64,000 nt of DNA from an uncultured Clostridia bacterium (GCA_946493765.1 CAMMAZ010000001.1:62001-126000); one strand, 5' to 3'; counted from the stretch's first letter, positions 38,410 through 50,731 are shown. Made by a program: numbers and translations. The notes: generated by a model from the letters alone, not told the origin.

Positions 38410-40020
38410 TTATTCGATCTCAATATCGGCGCCGTCCATCCTGTGAATAAAAGCGTCCAGTGGATCTTTCAGAACATCGGATGCTTTTTCAGCGTTGCTT
38501 TTTTTCTTATAAGGCCGCAATTTATATTTTTGACCGGTGATTGCAAACACCGCATTTTTGATATCCTCTCTGTAGCGTGGTCCGGTGTTAACTAATGTTG
38601 CAAACATGGAATTCGGCGCATCGATATACAGCCAATCCCCGCTGATATAAGCAACAGAATCATTCATCACGCCATGGATCATTTGTGATGTTTCCTTTAA
38701 TTTTGCCATCACTTCCGGCCATTTATCGAATAAAACGGGTTCTCCGTCTGTTTTTGGAGACTGCGCATTCGGTTGTTTGATTTGGTCAGCGACCGGCACC
38801 GGGATTTGTGCCTGCGGCTGCGCTGCCTCTTCTTTTACATCTACATCGGATTTTTGTGTGACCGGTGCCGCTTTTAGGTGCAGAACACGATCTTCTAATG
38901 CGCTGATTCGTTTTAGCAACGCTGTAAGGGATACGTCGGCTGCCGGATTGCAAAGACGAAGCAACGCTGTTTCTACTGACGTACGTTTTGCGGCGCCACG
39001 CTTACATTTTTCCAAACAGTCACCAAACGTTTCTACTGCGTATAAAATGTTTTCAAATTTTATACGTTCCGACTGTTCTTTGATTTGCGCCAGCGTCTCA
39101 CTTGTTGCAGTGATCAATTTTTTATAATCTTTTGTTGTTTTTGCAACCATTAAATCCCGATAATGAGAAATGAGTTCGGAACACAGCCGTTCCATATCGC
39201 AGGACGCGGCATACAGTGCGTCGATATCCTGCAAAAGCCCGGCGGCATCCGCTTTCTCAATTTTGTCCACAATTGCAAATAAATAACTCTTGTCCACCAG
39301 ACCGGCGCATTCGGCGACGGACTGTTCAGTGACCGTCCCACCGGTTCCGGCGCACAGATCCAACATGGAAACTGCGTCACGCATGCCGCCGTCTGCAAGC
39401 TTTGCGATCAATGCAAGACCGTTTGCATCATATTGAATCTTCTCCTGCTCGCAGATATAGCAAAGCCGTTTTTCGATCGCTTCTGCGGAAATACGGTTAA
39501 AATCATAACGCTGGCATCTGGAAATGATCGTTGCCGGAATTTTGTGCACTTCTGTGGTCGCCAAAATAAAAATCGCATGTTCCGGCGGTTCTTCGAGTGT
39601 TTTTAAAAGCGCATTGAATGCGCCGGGTGAGAGCATATGCACCTCGTCAATGATATAAACCCTGTATTTGGCTTTGGCAGGCATGTACTGCACATTATCC
39701 CGCAGATCGCGAATGTCGTTTACACTGTTGTTAGAAGCGGCATCAATTTCAACAACGTCCAAAACACTGCCGGAATCGATTCCTTTGCAAATTTCACAGG
39801 CATTGCAAGGATCGCCGTTGTGCAGCGCAAGACAATTCACTGCTTTCGCCAATATTTTTGCGCTGGAGGTTTTTCCGGTTCCACGCGATCCCGTGAACAA
39901 ATAGGCATGTGAAATCTTCCCGGAAGCCACTTGTGCTTTCAGTGTCGTTGCGATATGTTCCTGTCCGCAGATGTCCGAAAAGGTTTGCGGACGGTATTTT
40001 CGATACAACGCCTGATACAT
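38410..40020 (-). CDS. dnaX: DNA polymerase III subunit gamma/tau
   Basis: YRKYRPQTFSDICGQEHI; FTGSRGTGKTSSAKI; EVHMLSPGAFNALLKTLEEPPEH. Confidence 0.96.
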   Translation of the reverse strand: MYQALYRKYRPQTFSDICGQEHIATTLKAQVASGKISHAYLFTGSRGTGKTSSAKILAKAVNCLALHNGDPCNACEICKGIDSGSVLDVVEIDAASNNSVNDIRDLRDNVQYMPAKAKYRVYIIDEVHMLSPGAFNALLKTLEEPPEHAIFILATTEVHKIPATIISRCQRYDFNRISAEAIEKRLCYICEQEKIQYDANGLALIAKLADGGMRDAVSMLDLCAGTGGTVTEQSVAECAGLVDKSYLFAIVDKIEKADAAGLLQDIDALYAASCDMERLCSELISHYRDLMVAKTTKDYKKLITATSETLAQIKEQSERIKFENILYAVETFGDCLEKCKRGAAKRTSVETALLRLCNPAADVSLTALLKRISALEDRVLHLKAAPVTQKSDVDVKEEAAQPQAQIPVPVADQIKQPNAQSPKTDGEPVLFDKWPEVMAKLKETSQMIHGVMNDSVAYISGDWLYIDAPNSMFATLVNTGPRYREDIKNAVFAITGQKYKLRPYKKKSNAEKASDVLKDPLDAFIHRMDGADIEIE

Positions 40021-40088
40021 CGAAAAACCTCACAATCAAAAGGCCGCACACTTCCCGCTTTCGTAATCATTTTATTAGCGCGGCCCGC

Positions 40089-40243
40089 AAAAAAACTCAT
40101 GCTCTTAAGTCTGCGGACGAACAGGTTTACTGCGGCGCACGGAAGGTGCCGCTTAATGCTGCTCGGTTCCCCGCCTGACATGGTTCACGGCGTCCCGTCG
40201 CACAGGACCCGAAAGTCCGCATACTTAAAAGCACGAGTCGCGA
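40089..40243 (-). ncRNA. ffs: Signal recognition particle RNA, small type
   Basis: CTCGTGCTTTTAAGTATGCGGAC pairs with GTCCGCAGACTTAAGAGCATGAG then T-run; apical GTGAACCATGTCAGGCGGGGAACCGAGCAGCATTAAGC; upstream of dnaX. Confidence 0.88.
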
Positions 40244-40309
40244 TTTATTCATAATTTCCACTTGGATTTATTCACAATTTTCATTTATTATAATACAAAA
40301 CAGGACTGA

Positions 40310-41698
<1,389 letters not shown>

Positions 41699-41735
41699 AC
41701 ACCGGCAAAACGCCGGTTACATAAAACGACGGACA

Positions 41736-41764
41736 TTGACAAAACCGGCATTTGACGATATACT
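41736..41764 (+). promoter_or_regulatory. Promoter of the ABC transporter operon
   Basis: TTGACA - 17 nt - TATACT. Confidence 0.7.
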
Positions 41765-41791
41765 AAAATTTACATCCATAAAGAGAAAAGA

Positions 41792-42505
41792 GTGACTGTT
41801 TTGGCTGCATTTGTACAATTCGAACATGTGAAAAAAATCTATAAAATGGGTGAAATCGAGATCGAAGCGCTGAAAGATGCCACATTTACCATTGACAAGG
41901 GTGAAATTTGTGTGATCGTCGGCGCTTCCGGCGCGGGGAAAACCACGCTTTTGAACATCTTAGGCGGAATGGACACGTTAACCAGCGGCAGCGTTTTTCT
42001 AGACGGTGCTGAAATTTCCGGTTATAATCAACGGCAGCTGACCGAATACCGCCGGTATGACATCGGCTTTGTTTTTCAGTTTTACAATCTTGTGCAGAAC
42101 CTGACTGCACTGGAAAACGTGGAACTTGCAAGCCAGATTTGCCGTGAACCACTGGATGCAGCGACTGTTTTGGAAGAAGTTGGGCTCAAAGACAGAGTCG
42201 CTAATTTTCCTGCGCAGCTTTCCGGCGGCGAACAGCAGCGTGTTGCCATTGCTAGAGCGTTGGCGAAAAATCCGAAACTATTGCTTTGCGACGAACCGAC
42301 CGGCGCATTGGATTACAACACCGGAAAAGCGATTTTAAAGCTGCTGCAGGACACCTGCAAAAAGAACGGGATGACGGTGGTGATCATCACCCACAATTCC
42401 GCACTGACCGCCATGGCGGATCGTGTGGTTAAAATCAAAAGCGGGACAGTCGTTTCCTGTGAAAAAAATCAAAACAGAACGCCCATTGAACAGATCGAAT
42501 GGTAA
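41792..42505 (+). CDS. ABC transporter ATPase (MacB/LolD-like)
   Basis: [34 protein letters not shown]; start may be TTG 41801. Confidence 0.93.
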   Translation: MTVLAAFVQFEHVKKIYKMGEIEIEALKDATFTIDKGEICVIVGASGAGKTTLLNILGGMDTLTSGSVFLDGAEISGYNQRQLTEYRRYDIGFVFQFYNLVQNLTALENVELASQICREPLDAATVLEEVGLKDRVANFPAQLSGGEQQRVAIARALAKNPKLLLCDEPTGALDYNTGKAILKLLQDTCKKNGMTVVIITHNSALTAMADRVVKIKSGTVVSCEKNQNRTPIEQIEW

Positions 42506-42526
42506 CCGGTAAGGGAGGCAGTCAAA

Positions 42527-45505
42527 TTGAAAGCGATTCACAAATCCTCGCTTCGAGAAATCAAAAACAGTCTCGGCCGGTTTCTTTCTATTTTTGCCAT
42601 TATCATGCTGGGGGTCGGTTTCTTTTCGGGATTAAAAGTCACAAAAAGTGCGATGGTCACCACAGCTGACCAATATCTCACCGAGCATCATCTCTATGAT
42701 TTTCAGTTGATTTCCACACTCGGTTTCACGTTGGAACAGGTTGATGCATTTGCGGAATTGGATGCGGTCGATCATGCTGAGGGCGCATATGCTGCGGATG
42801 TGCTTTGCGCCGATTCGGACGGTTCTGTTGTTGTTTTAAAGGCAGAAAGCATTTTAGAAAATATCAATCAGCTCGATATTGTGGAAGGTGAAGCGCCGCA
42901 AAATGCAAACGAATGCGTGTTGGATGCACGTTATTTTGATGCGTCTTACATAGGCACACAAATCGAGCTTTCCGACGATAACACCGCCGACACAAAAAAT
43001 TCCTTTGCATACAGCTCTTATCTGGTGACCGGTATTGCAAATTCTCCGATCTATCTTAGCCACGACCGCGGCAACACATCGCTGGGCGACGGAACCGTTG
43101 CCGGTTTTATGTATCTTTTGCCCGAAGGCTTTGATATGGAGGCATTCACCAGCGTTTATCTGACCGCTCCGTATGACGCACAGATCTATTCCGATGCCTA
43201 CAACGACTGGATCGATTCCCTCAAAGCCGGTGTAGAGGATATGTGTGAAACAGAAAGTCTGTCCCGGTATGATTCCATTATTGCGGATGCAACGGCAGAA
43301 TATAATGACGGTTACGCAACCTATCAAGAAAATCTGGAAGAATATCAAACACAAAAGGAGCAGGCGCAACAAGAACTGGACAGCGCATTGCAGCAGATCA
43401 ATGATTCCGAAGCACAACTCGAAGAATCCGAACAAACATTATCTGCACAGCGAACACAGCTCGAAGAGCAGCAAACACAGGTGCAGGACAACCTGACCGC
43501 CGCCAATTCCGGCATGCAAGAGATTTTAGCGGGAATCGAGCAGATCGATGCGTCTATTGCCGCCGAACAAAATGGGCTGGATACTGCGCAGTTGACACAG
43601 CAAAAACAGGCGCTGCAGACGCAGCAGGAAGCACTGCAGGCGCAAATCGATCAGCTGCAGACGGCTTTGAATGAAATCACCGCAGGTTTTACGCAACTGG
43701 AAAACGGTGAACAGCAGCTGCAGGATGGCAAAACGCAGCTTGAGGAAGCAAAAGCGGAATATACTGCTGCCAAAAAAGAAGCGGATACAGAATTTGAAGA
43801 GGCACAAGAACAGTTAAATGATGCCAAACAAGAACTGGACAGCGCCAAAGCAGATATTGAAGGCATTGAGAAACCGGATACTTATGTGTTGACCAGACAG
43901 GAAAACGTAGGCTATGTCAATTTTGAAAACGACGCTTCCATTGTGGAAGGCGTTGCCAATGTCTTTCCAATCTTTTTCTTCTTTGTTGCAGCGCTGGTTT
44001 GTATGACTACTATGACCCGTATGGCGGATGAAAAGCGCGGACAAATCGGCGTGCTGAAAGCGCTTGGCTATTCCAAGCGTTCCGTTGCGATGCAATATGT
44101 TTTTTATTCCGGATTCGCGGCGGTCAGCGGATGTGTTGCCGGCTTTTTCATTGGGTCTTTTCTGTTTCCTTATCTCATTTGGTACGCTTACGGTATTTTA
44201 TATGGCTTCGCGCCGATTGTTTTTGTGTTTGACCTTCCCCTGTTTTTGATTTCTTTGGCAGTTTCTCTGATTTGTTCGGTTGGCGCTACTTTGTTTTCCT
44301 GCATGGGTCAATTGTCTGAAAACGCTGCGGAAATTCTGCGGCCAAAAGCGCCGAAAGCTGGAAAACGCGTATTTCTGGAAAAAATACCGATCATCTGGAA
44401 ACGGCTGAAATTTCTGCACAAAGTCTCCTACCGAAACATTTTTCGCTATAAAAAACGGTTTATTATGATGCTGGTCGGCATTGGCGGCTGTACTGCCCTG
44501 CTTGTTACCGGTTTTGGGTTGCAGGATTCTATTCAGAATATCGTGAATTATCAATATGACGAAATATCCGTTTATGATTATGAAGTGAGCTTTTCCGATC
44601 CATTGTCTGAATCGCAGCAACAGGAATTCGCTGCACTCTCGCAGGAATATGCCATTGTGCATAAAGGGTCTTATGACATCACAGCAGCCGACTCCAAAGA
44701 CAACGCATATCTGATTGCCAGCGATTCTGATCTTGGCGGTTTGATCGACCTGCATGAAAAAGACCGAAAAATTGAATTTCCGAAAACCGGTTACGTTGTT
44801 GTTACCAGAAAACTGGCGGAAGATAACGATATTTCTGTCGGTGACACCATTACAATTACCGATACCAATTATAAGGAAATGCAGTTAACCGTTTCGGATA
44901 TCTGCGATAATTACGTTTATAATTACATTTACACGGACCTGCAATCCTGCGAAGACGGGTGGGGCTACACCCCGGATTTGAAAACGGCTTATGCCAACGG
45001 TAAAGACGGCATCACAAGCGCGGATTTTTCTTCCCTTTCTTTTGTCAATAATATCACGATCAGCCAAACCGTTAAAAATATGGTGACCAACACACTGGAC
45101 AGCATGAATTATATTGTCCTGCTGGTCATTATTTGTGCGGGCGCGCTGGCCTTTATCGTGCTGTATAACCTGACAAATATCAACATCACGGAAAGGATTC
45201 GAGAAATCGCAACCATTAAAGTGCTGGGATTTTACAACCGGGAAACGGCCGCCTATGTGTTCCGGGAAATTTTGATTTTAACGGTGCTGGGATCCGCAAT
45301 AGGTTTGCTGGCCGGAAAGTTTTTGCATGCCTTTGTTATGTCTCAGATCAAAATCGACATGATTTATTTCGATCTGCGCATCACCGCATTGTCGTATATT
45401 CTCTCTTTTGTTATGACGCTTTTGTTTGCCGCATTTGTCAGCTTCGTCATGTATTTCAAACTTCAAAAAATCGATATGGCACAATCCATGAAGTCAATTG
45501 AATAA
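42527..45505 (+). CDS. FtsX-family ABC permease with a large extracellular coiled coil
   Basis: Two FtsX-like TM modules; Gln/Glu-rich heptad region in the middle. Confidence 0.9.
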   Translation: MKAIHKSSLREIKNSLGRFLSIFAIIMLGVGFFSGLKVTKSAMVTTADQYLTEHHLYDFQLISTLGFTLEQVDAFAELDAVDHAEGAYAADVLCADSDGSVVVLKAESILENINQLDIVEGEAPQNANECVLDARYFDASYIGTQIELSDDNTADTKNSFAYSSYLVTGIANSPIYLSHDRGNTSLGDGTVAGFMYLLPEGFDMEAFTSVYLTAPYDAQIYSDAYNDWIDSLKAGVEDMCETESLSRYDSIIADATAEYNDGYATYQENLEEYQTQKEQAQQELDSALQQINDSEAQLEESEQTLSAQRTQLEEQQTQVQDNLTAANSGMQEILAGIEQIDASIAAEQNGLDTAQLTQQKQALQTQQEALQAQIDQLQTALNEITAGFTQLENGEQQLQDGKTQLEEAKAEYTAAKKEADTEFEEAQEQLNDAKQELDSAKADIEGIEKPDTYVLTRQENVGYVNFENDASIVEGVANVFPIFFFFVAALVCMTTMTRMADEKRGQIGVLKALGYSKRSVAMQYVFYSGFAAVSGCVAGFFIGSFLFPYLIWYAYGILYGFAPIVFVFDLPLFLISLAVSLICSVGATLFSCMGQLSENAAEILRPKAPKAGKRVFLEKIPIIWKRLKFLHKVSYRNIFRYKKRFIMMLVGIGGCTALLVTGFGLQDSIQNIVNYQYDEISVYDYEVSFSDPLSESQQQEFAALSQEYAIVHKGSYDITAADSKDNAYLIASDSDLGGLIDLHEKDRKIEFPKTGYVVVTRKLAEDNDISVGDTITITDTNYKEMQLTVSDICDNYVYNYIYTDLQSCEDGWGYTPDLKTAYANGKDGITSADFSSLSFVNNITISQTVKNMVTNTLDSMNYIVLLVIICAGALAFIVLYNLTNINITERIREIATIKVLGFYNRETAAYVFREILILTVLGSAIGLLAGKFLHAFVMSQIKIDMIYFDLRITALSYILSFVMTLLFAAFVSFVMYFKLQKIDMAQSMKSIE

Positions 45506-45569
45506 AAATAATAACCTGCATTTTTTCGGATAAAATAAAAGAAAAGGTATGACGCTTGGGAGAGATAAA

Positions 45570-45842
45570 ATGAATCCAAAGGAATATCGATTTGATGCTG
45601 TCATTTTAAAAGTCCCGGATATCGACGGGGCTTATATCGAATTTCCCTTTGATGTGAAAAAAGAATTTGGAAAGGGCCGTGTCAAAGTGCATGTCACATT
45701 TGATCATGAGCCTTATGACGGCTTATTGGTTCGCATGGGAACGCCGGGACATATTATCGGCATTCGGAAAGATATTCGCCAAAAAATCAAAAAGCAGCCC
45801 GGTGACGTTGTGGCGGTCACGGTGCGGGAAAGAGAAACGTAA
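45570..45842 (+). CDS. DUF1905-like protein
   Basis: [46 protein letters not shown]. Confidence 0.8.
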   Translation: MNPKEYRFDAVILKVPDIDGAYIEFPFDVKKEFGKGRVKVHVTFDHEPYDGLLVRMGTPGHIIGIRKDIRQKIKKQPGDVVAVTVRERET

Positions 45843-45879
45843 TACTTTTATGCGCTAAATTTTTAAAGAATGATGAAAT

Positions 45880-45920
45880 AAAAAGTTCCGGTTTTTCAAA
45901 TGGAAAACCGGAACTTTTTT
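45880..45920. terminator. Bidirectional terminator
   Basis: AAAAAGTTCCGGTTTTTCAAATGGAAAACCGGAACTTTTTTT. Confidence 0.9.
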
Positions 45921-46162
45921 TAATCGATCATCTCATAAAGCATCGCAGCATCTTCTTTTCTGGTATATTCCTTCACGTCGGTCACCCTTGCTTTAAAAGG
46001 TTTTTGACCGAATGCAATCTCAATGACATCCCCCACCTTGATATCATAAGATGCCCGCGCAGCTTTTCCGTTGACAAGCACTCTGCCTGCGTCGCAGGCT
46101 TCATTTGCAACGGTCCGCCGTTTGATGATTCTAGAAATTTTTAAAAATTTATCCAATCGCAT
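45920..46162 (-). CDS. S4-domain RNA-binding protein (RqcP/YlmH/HslR-like)
   Basis: MRLDKFLKISRIIKRRTVANEACDAGRVLVNGKAARASYDIKVGD. Confidence 0.85.
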   Translation of the reverse strand: MRLDKFLKISRIIKRRTVANEACDAGRVLVNGKAARASYDIKVGDVIEIAFGQKPFKARVTDVKEYTRKEDAAMLYEMID

Positions 46163-46908
46163 TATTGTTCTCCATGTACGATTTTATGTACTTCTTCCCT
46201 GATCAATTGAATCAATTGTTCATCAGCATCGTCGGGCAAAAATGTATTTTGACGGATGTCCGCATTCAAAATACATTCATACCATGTTGCAGCAGCGGCA
46301 TATCTTCCATAAGTCTCACTTAAATGATAACCATCGCGGCAAAGAGACAAACCGCCGTTTTGATAATCAAACGGTTTTAATGTCCGCAAATGCTGGATCA
46401 CATCGCCGCAGGGAATGATCTGTGTGTGCAGCGTGTCCGCCGCTTTTTGATAGCAGGCTTTCAACGCATGATACATTTTCAATTGATCGCAGTCATAAAC
46501 CGGAAATGCGCCGTGATCGCTGTCGATCTCATAGCTCCAGGTTTCATGAATCAACTGTTTCGCACCCGGACATAACTGCTTTGCATATTCCGAAACCTTT
46601 GTCAGATAAGGATAATAGGTCTCCTCTACCCCGCTGTCGTTGCTTGCCTGCTGCAAGGTGATATAATCCCATTTTTCTTCCAACAAAGCGTCTTTGATCG
46701 ATGTTTTTTTCGATCCTTCCGCACCGTTCAATTCATAATCATATGCGGCTTCGTCCTTTTCGATGTTTTCCCAATGGCGGATAAGCGGACAGCCACCAAT
46801 AAACAAATTCACTGTTTTGGTTTCGATTCCTGCACTCTTTGCGATCCGATGAAAATATTTGAGTGCATCATGTGAAAAGCTGTTTCCGATTGCGAGAATT
46901 TTCACCAT
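46162..46908 (-). CDS. DUF4886/SGNH-like protein
   Basis: KILAIGNSFSHDALKYFHRIAKSAG; C-terminal DGYHLSETYGRYAAA. Confidence 0.8.
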   Translation of the reverse strand: MVKILAIGNSFSHDALKYFHRIAKSAGIETKTVNLFIGGCPLIRHWENIEKDEAAYDYELNGAEGSKKTSIKDALLEEKWDYITLQQASNDSGVEETYYPYLTKVSEYAKQLCPGAKQLIHETWSYEIDSDHGAFPVYDCDQLKMYHALKACYQKAADTLHTQIIPCGDVIQHLRTLKPFDYQNGGLSLCRDGYHLSETYGRYAAAATWYECILNADIRQNTFLPDDADEQLIQLIREEVHKIVHGEQ

Positions 46909-46929
46909 TTTATATTCACCCTTTCATTG

Positions 46930-46968
46930 CAAAATCGGCCCGAAAAAATCGGGCCGATCCTCTTTTAA
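46930..46968 (-). terminator. Terminator of the HU gene
   Basis: ATCGGCCCGAAAAAATCGGGCCGAT. Confidence 0.75.
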
Positions 46969-46973
46969 CAAAC

Positions 46974-47258
46974 TTATTTCGCAACAGCGTCTTTAAAAGC
47001 TTTTCCGGCTTTGAAAACAGGCAGTTTGGAAGCCGGGATTTCGATTTTTTCTTTTGTGCGCGGATTCAGGCCGGTTCTTGCATTTCTTTCACGGACTTCA
47101 AAAGTGCCGAAGCCCACCAGAGAGATCTTGTCGCCTGCTTTCATGGTTTCTACAACAGTGTCGATAACTGCCGCAACCGCTTTGTCAGCGTCCTTTTTGG
47201 ACAAACCTGCTTTTTCAGCCACTGCGCTTACCAATTCTGTCTTGTTCATACTAAACAT
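46974..47258 (-). CDS. hup: HU family DNA-binding protein
   Basis: MNKTELVSAVAEKAGLSKKDADKAV; GFGTFEVRERNARTGLNPRT. Confidence 0.95.
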   Translation of the reverse strand: MFSMNKTELVSAVAEKAGLSKKDADKAVAAVIDTVVETMKAGDKISLVGFGTFEVRERNARTGLNPRTKEKIEIPASKLPVFKAGKAFKDAVAK

Positions 47259-47323
47259 CCTCCAAAATAAAATAGTTTTTAATATTATTTACCGGCTACA
47301 TAAGATAACCGTTAAATGCATGA

Positions 47324-48118
47324 TTATTGTTTCACTTCGTCCCACAAAGCATCCAATTCTTCCAGCGACGCTTCTTTCATATCGATTCCTCGATCTTTGA
47401 CAAGGGATTCTACCTTTTCAAAACGACGAATAAACTTGTCCGTCGCGCTTTGCAGCGCCTGTTCCGCATCGATCTTTAAAAAACGGGAAACATTCACCGC
47501 CGCAAACAGCAAATCGCCGAATTCCTCATAAACCTGACAAGGACAGCCGTTTTCCATCGCGTCTTCCAATTCAGATAGTTCTTCTCCGACCTTTAAAAGC
47601 GGTTCATAAACGTCTTCCCAGTCAAAATTTGCTTTCGCAGCGCGCTTTTGCACTTTTGCTGCACGCAGCAAACCCGGAAAAGCTTTGGGAACGCTTTTGA
47701 GCGTGTCGGTATAGGTTTCCTGTCCCTTTTCCTGCATTTTGATCTTATCCCAGTTGTCCAGCACCTTTTCGGTGGTTTTGGCCACAGTATCGCCAAAAAT
47801 GTGCGGATGCCGCAAAATCAGCTTTTTACAGATACCGTCGGCTACACTGTTAAAATCAAAAGACTGCTTTTCCTTTTCGATCTGCGCATGGAAGACAACC
47901 TGCAAAAGCACATCGCCCAGTTCCTCACGCAGCGCCGCATTATCTTCTCTGTCGATCGCATCCGCGACTTCATAGACCTCTTCGATAAAATTGTTGCGGA
48001 TCGACGCGTGCGTTTGCTGCTTATCCCAGGGACAGCCGTTTTCAGAACGGAGCAACGCCATGATCTGCAATAGATCGTCTATATTATATTCTGATTTAAA
48101 TGTGAAATCCTGATTCAT
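47324..48118 (-). CDS. mazG: Nucleoside triphosphate pyrophosphohydrolase MazG
   Basis: LRSENGCPWDKQQTHASIRNNFIEEVYEVADAI; duplicated MazG domains. Confidence 0.93.
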   Translation of the reverse strand: MNQDFTFKSEYNIDDLLQIMALLRSENGCPWDKQQTHASIRNNFIEEVYEVADAIDREDNAALREELGDVLLQVVFHAQIEKEKQSFDFNSVADGICKKLILRHPHIFGDTVAKTTEKVLDNWDKIKMQEKGQETYTDTLKSVPKAFPGLLRAAKVQKRAAKANFDWEDVYEPLLKVGEELSELEDAMENGCPCQVYEEFGDLLFAAVNVSRFLKIDAEQALQSATDKFIRRFEKVESLVKDRGIDMKEASLEELDALWDEVKQ

Positions 48119-48160
48119 TATTTTATAGAACTCCGTCCTGTCGTTATCAACTCTTATATT

Positions 48161-49912
48161 TTACCCTAAAAGGTGCAGTTTTTCAAGTACTTTTATCACT
48201 TTTTCTCCTTTGGGCAGTAAAATCAGATCATTTTTGGTAATTGTTTTCAAACAAAACAGAACGATCATGTATAAAATGACGGAAAAAATCCCCGAAATCA
48301 GAAAAGATGTGAAAATTTTAAACCCAAAATATCCCGCTAAACACCAATTATACAGCAACTTTGCGCCGATCGCAGCGGCTGCGGCACTAACAGCCGGTTT
48401 CACTAAAACCGATAACGCGTTCACAAACACACCGGAATACCGGCACAGACAGATAAAATCAAGCAGCAGAACCACCGCATAACAGGCCAGTGTGCTGTAA
48501 GCCGCACCCATAATGTTAACAGACGGATTTTTAACCAACATCCAATTCATAACAAATTTGACGGCAATACCGATCAATAGGTTGCGCACCGGAACAGTCT
48601 GTTTATCGATCGCTTGCAACATGCTGGTCAACGGCACGCAAATAGCGGATAAAATGCCTGCGATCGAAAGCCATACCAATAATTTGGCGGAAACTTCTAT
48701 TTCCGCCGTCTGCCCGGAAAATAAAAGCTGCAGTGTGGGTTTGGACAAAACCGACAGCACAAAACCGACCGGCATCACCAAAACACTGGTCACACGCAGC
48801 ACCGATTCAATATTCAGTTTAACGGCCTGCCTGTCATTTTCACACCATGCTGCCGTTAAATTCGGCAGCACGCTGACGCCGATCACCGATGTGACGGATG
48901 GTAAAAGATTATAAAACGAATAGGCATATCCTTTGTAGCATCCATAAAGAAATGTCGGCAGACGGTTGGAATCGAAATCCTGCAGCACGCCGCCAAATCC
49001 GGCAGATACCGTTTGCGGCGATGTTAAAACCGCCTGGTTTAAACTGTTTTGCACCGTGATCAGATCAATGAGTCCGGAAACATTCTGTGCCAAAGCCCCT
49101 AAAACGACCGGCAGTGCAAACAAACACAGCGTTTTCATATTTTTTGCATCGGAAAAGGCTTTTGGCGCCGTTTGCAGCTGCTGCTTGGTGAACGGATGGG
49201 AAAAACGGTGCCGGATCGCCATATATATTGTGCTGATGAATGTGCCGAGTGTGACACCGCCGATCGCCGCCGCAGCGGCATAGGGCAGCAGTGTTTCAAA
49301 CGCTGCATTTTCTGTCGGCATATCGATGCCAAACACTTTGCCTGTATTGGTATAACTTTGCATGCCAATCCGCAGTACAACGCTTGCGCCCAAATAACCA
49401 AACAGCAGTTTGCCGACCGCCTCGATCACCTGAGAAATAGCGGTGGGATACATATTGCGCAATCCCTCATAGTAACCACGGTAGCAAGCCGTGATACAAC
49501 AAAAAAGCATGGATGGTGCAATCACCAGAATGCTCGGCAGAATGCCGCTGTCTTTAGCAATATAGGATGCAAACGGATATGCGGTTGTCAAAATCAGCAT
49601 AAAACCGGCAAGTCCGGTGATCAAAAAAGCTGTCTTTGCAGCGCGAAGACAGCTTTGCACATCATTATACCGGCGCTTGCTGACATTGGCCGACACGATC
49701 TTGGAGATCGCCGCCGGCAATCCCGCCATTGCAATGGTGTAAATCGGCGCATAGATCTCATAGGCGCTCATATAATAGCCCATCCCGGTGCCGCCGATCA
49801 ACCGGCTTAAGGGAATCTTGAAAAAAGCGCCGATACATTTGACCAGCGCCGCGGAAACCAATAAGATCAGCGCCCCATGCAGCGCGCCCTGTTTTTTAGA
49901 TTGCATGCACAC
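48161..49912 (-). CDS. MATE/MOP-like polysaccharide exporter, SpoVB/MurJ-like
   Basis: LHGALILLVSAALVKCIGAFFKIPLSRLIGGTGMGYY; multi-TM. Confidence 0.85.
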   Translation of the reverse strand: MCMQSKKQGALHGALILLVSAALVKCIGAFFKIPLSRLIGGTGMGYYMSAYEIYAPIYTIAMAGLPAAISKIVSANVSKRRYNDVQSCLRAAKTAFLITGLAGFMLILTTAYPFASYIAKDSGILPSILVIAPSMLFCCITACYRGYYEGLRNMYPTAISQVIEAVGKLLFGYLGASVVLRIGMQSYTNTGKVFGIDMPTENAAFETLLPYAAAAAIGGVTLGTFISTIYMAIRHRFSHPFTKQQLQTAPKAFSDAKNMKTLCLFALPVVLGALAQNVSGLIDLITVQNSLNQAVLTSPQTVSAGFGGVLQDFDSNRLPTFLYGCYKGYAYSFYNLLPSVTSVIGVSVLPNLTAAWCENDRQAVKLNIESVLRVTSVLVMPVGFVLSVLSKPTLQLLFSGQTAEIEVSAKLLVWLSIAGILSAICVPLTSMLQAIDKQTVPVRNLLIGIAVKFVMNWMLVKNPSVNIMGAAYSTLACYAVVLLLDFICLCRYSGVFVNALSVLVKPAVSAAAAAIGAKLLYNWCLAGYFGFKIFTSFLISGIFSVILYMIVLFCLKTITKNDLILLPKGEKVIKVLEKLHLLG

Positions 49913-49975
49913 ACCCGCCTGTTTTCAGCATCGAACAAAACTGCCATGCTCTATTTTACGGCGGATATGCGAATT

Positions 49976-50662
49976 TCATGACTGCATTTGCAGGGCGCGG
50001 TGCACGATTTGCATCAGATTATCTTTCTTTTGTTCATTTTCCTTTGTATAGCTTTCCGGTGCGTTTTCGTCCGCATCGTCGGATATGCAGCGCAAAGCGA
50101 CAAATGGAATCCCCATTTTGTGGCACACCTGCGCGATCGCGGCAGATTCCATGTCGCAGCATCCTGCATTGAACCGCTCTTTTAAAAATTTCTTTTTTGC
50201 ACTGTCGCTGACAAACATATCGCCGGTCACAAGCACACAGGGTTTCAACTGCGGGCAGGCGCGCATAAACTGATCGAAAAGCGTCGGATCCGGCGTGAAA
50301 TGTGAGACTGCCTGCGGTTTAAAACTGATTTCATAGCCCATCGGGGTCAGATCAAAATCATGTTCGATATATTTTGTGCCAATAACAAGGTCATTTTTAT
50401 AAACGCCGTGAATCGCACCGGACAAGCCGAAATTAATGACGGCATCCACCTGATCCTCACAGCAAAGCGCAGCGGCGCCAAACGCAGCATTGACCTTGCC
50501 GATCCCGCAAAGCACAGCAATTACTTCAATATTATTTTCAAGACAAAACTTTACATATGCATTGCCATGCCGCTCAAACGCACTGCCGCCCATTTCTTTT
50601 GCACACTGCTGGACCGGTTCAAATTCACAGTCGTCCGCAATTACAAGTCCAAATTTTTTCAT
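49976..50662 (-). CDS. MTA/SAH-nucleosidase-like protein
   Basis: CGIGKVNAAFGAA; INFGLSGAI; DMESAAIAQVCHKMGIPFVALRCISD. Confidence 0.87.
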   Translation of the reverse strand: MKKFGLVIADDCEFEPVQQCAKEMGGSAFERHGNAYVKFCLENNIEVIAVLCGIGKVNAAFGAAALCCEDQVDAVINFGLSGAIHGVYKNDLVIGTKYIEHDFDLTPMGYEISFKPQAVSHFTPDPTLFDQFMRACPQLKPCVLVTGDMFVSDSAKKKFLKERFNAGCCDMESAAIAQVCHKMGIPFVALRCISDDADENAPESYTKENEQKKDNLMQIVHRALQMQS

Positions 50663-50695
50663 ATGAGTCTCCTTTTATGTAAACACAGCTTAAGA

Positions 50696-50731
50696 TAAAA
50701 GGAAACAGTTTAAAAACTGTTTCCTTTTAAA
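50696..50731. terminator. Terminator
   Basis: AAAAGGAAACAGTTTAAAAACTGTTTCCTTTT. Confidence 0.75.

Noticed and set aside
41701-41718. CACCGGCAAAACGCCGGT hairpin after eno as a terminator
   Set aside because: Hairpin is real but lacks a T-run, so it was not called
42854-43435. 193-aa antisense ORF within the FtsX permease gene
   Set aside because: Antisense shadow of the coding strand; no motif or SD
43320-43870. Repetitive Gln/Glu-rich segment considered as a nucleotide repeat or CRISPR-like array
   Set aside because: It is heptad coiled-coil coding sequence in the FtsX permease; no fixed unit or spacers
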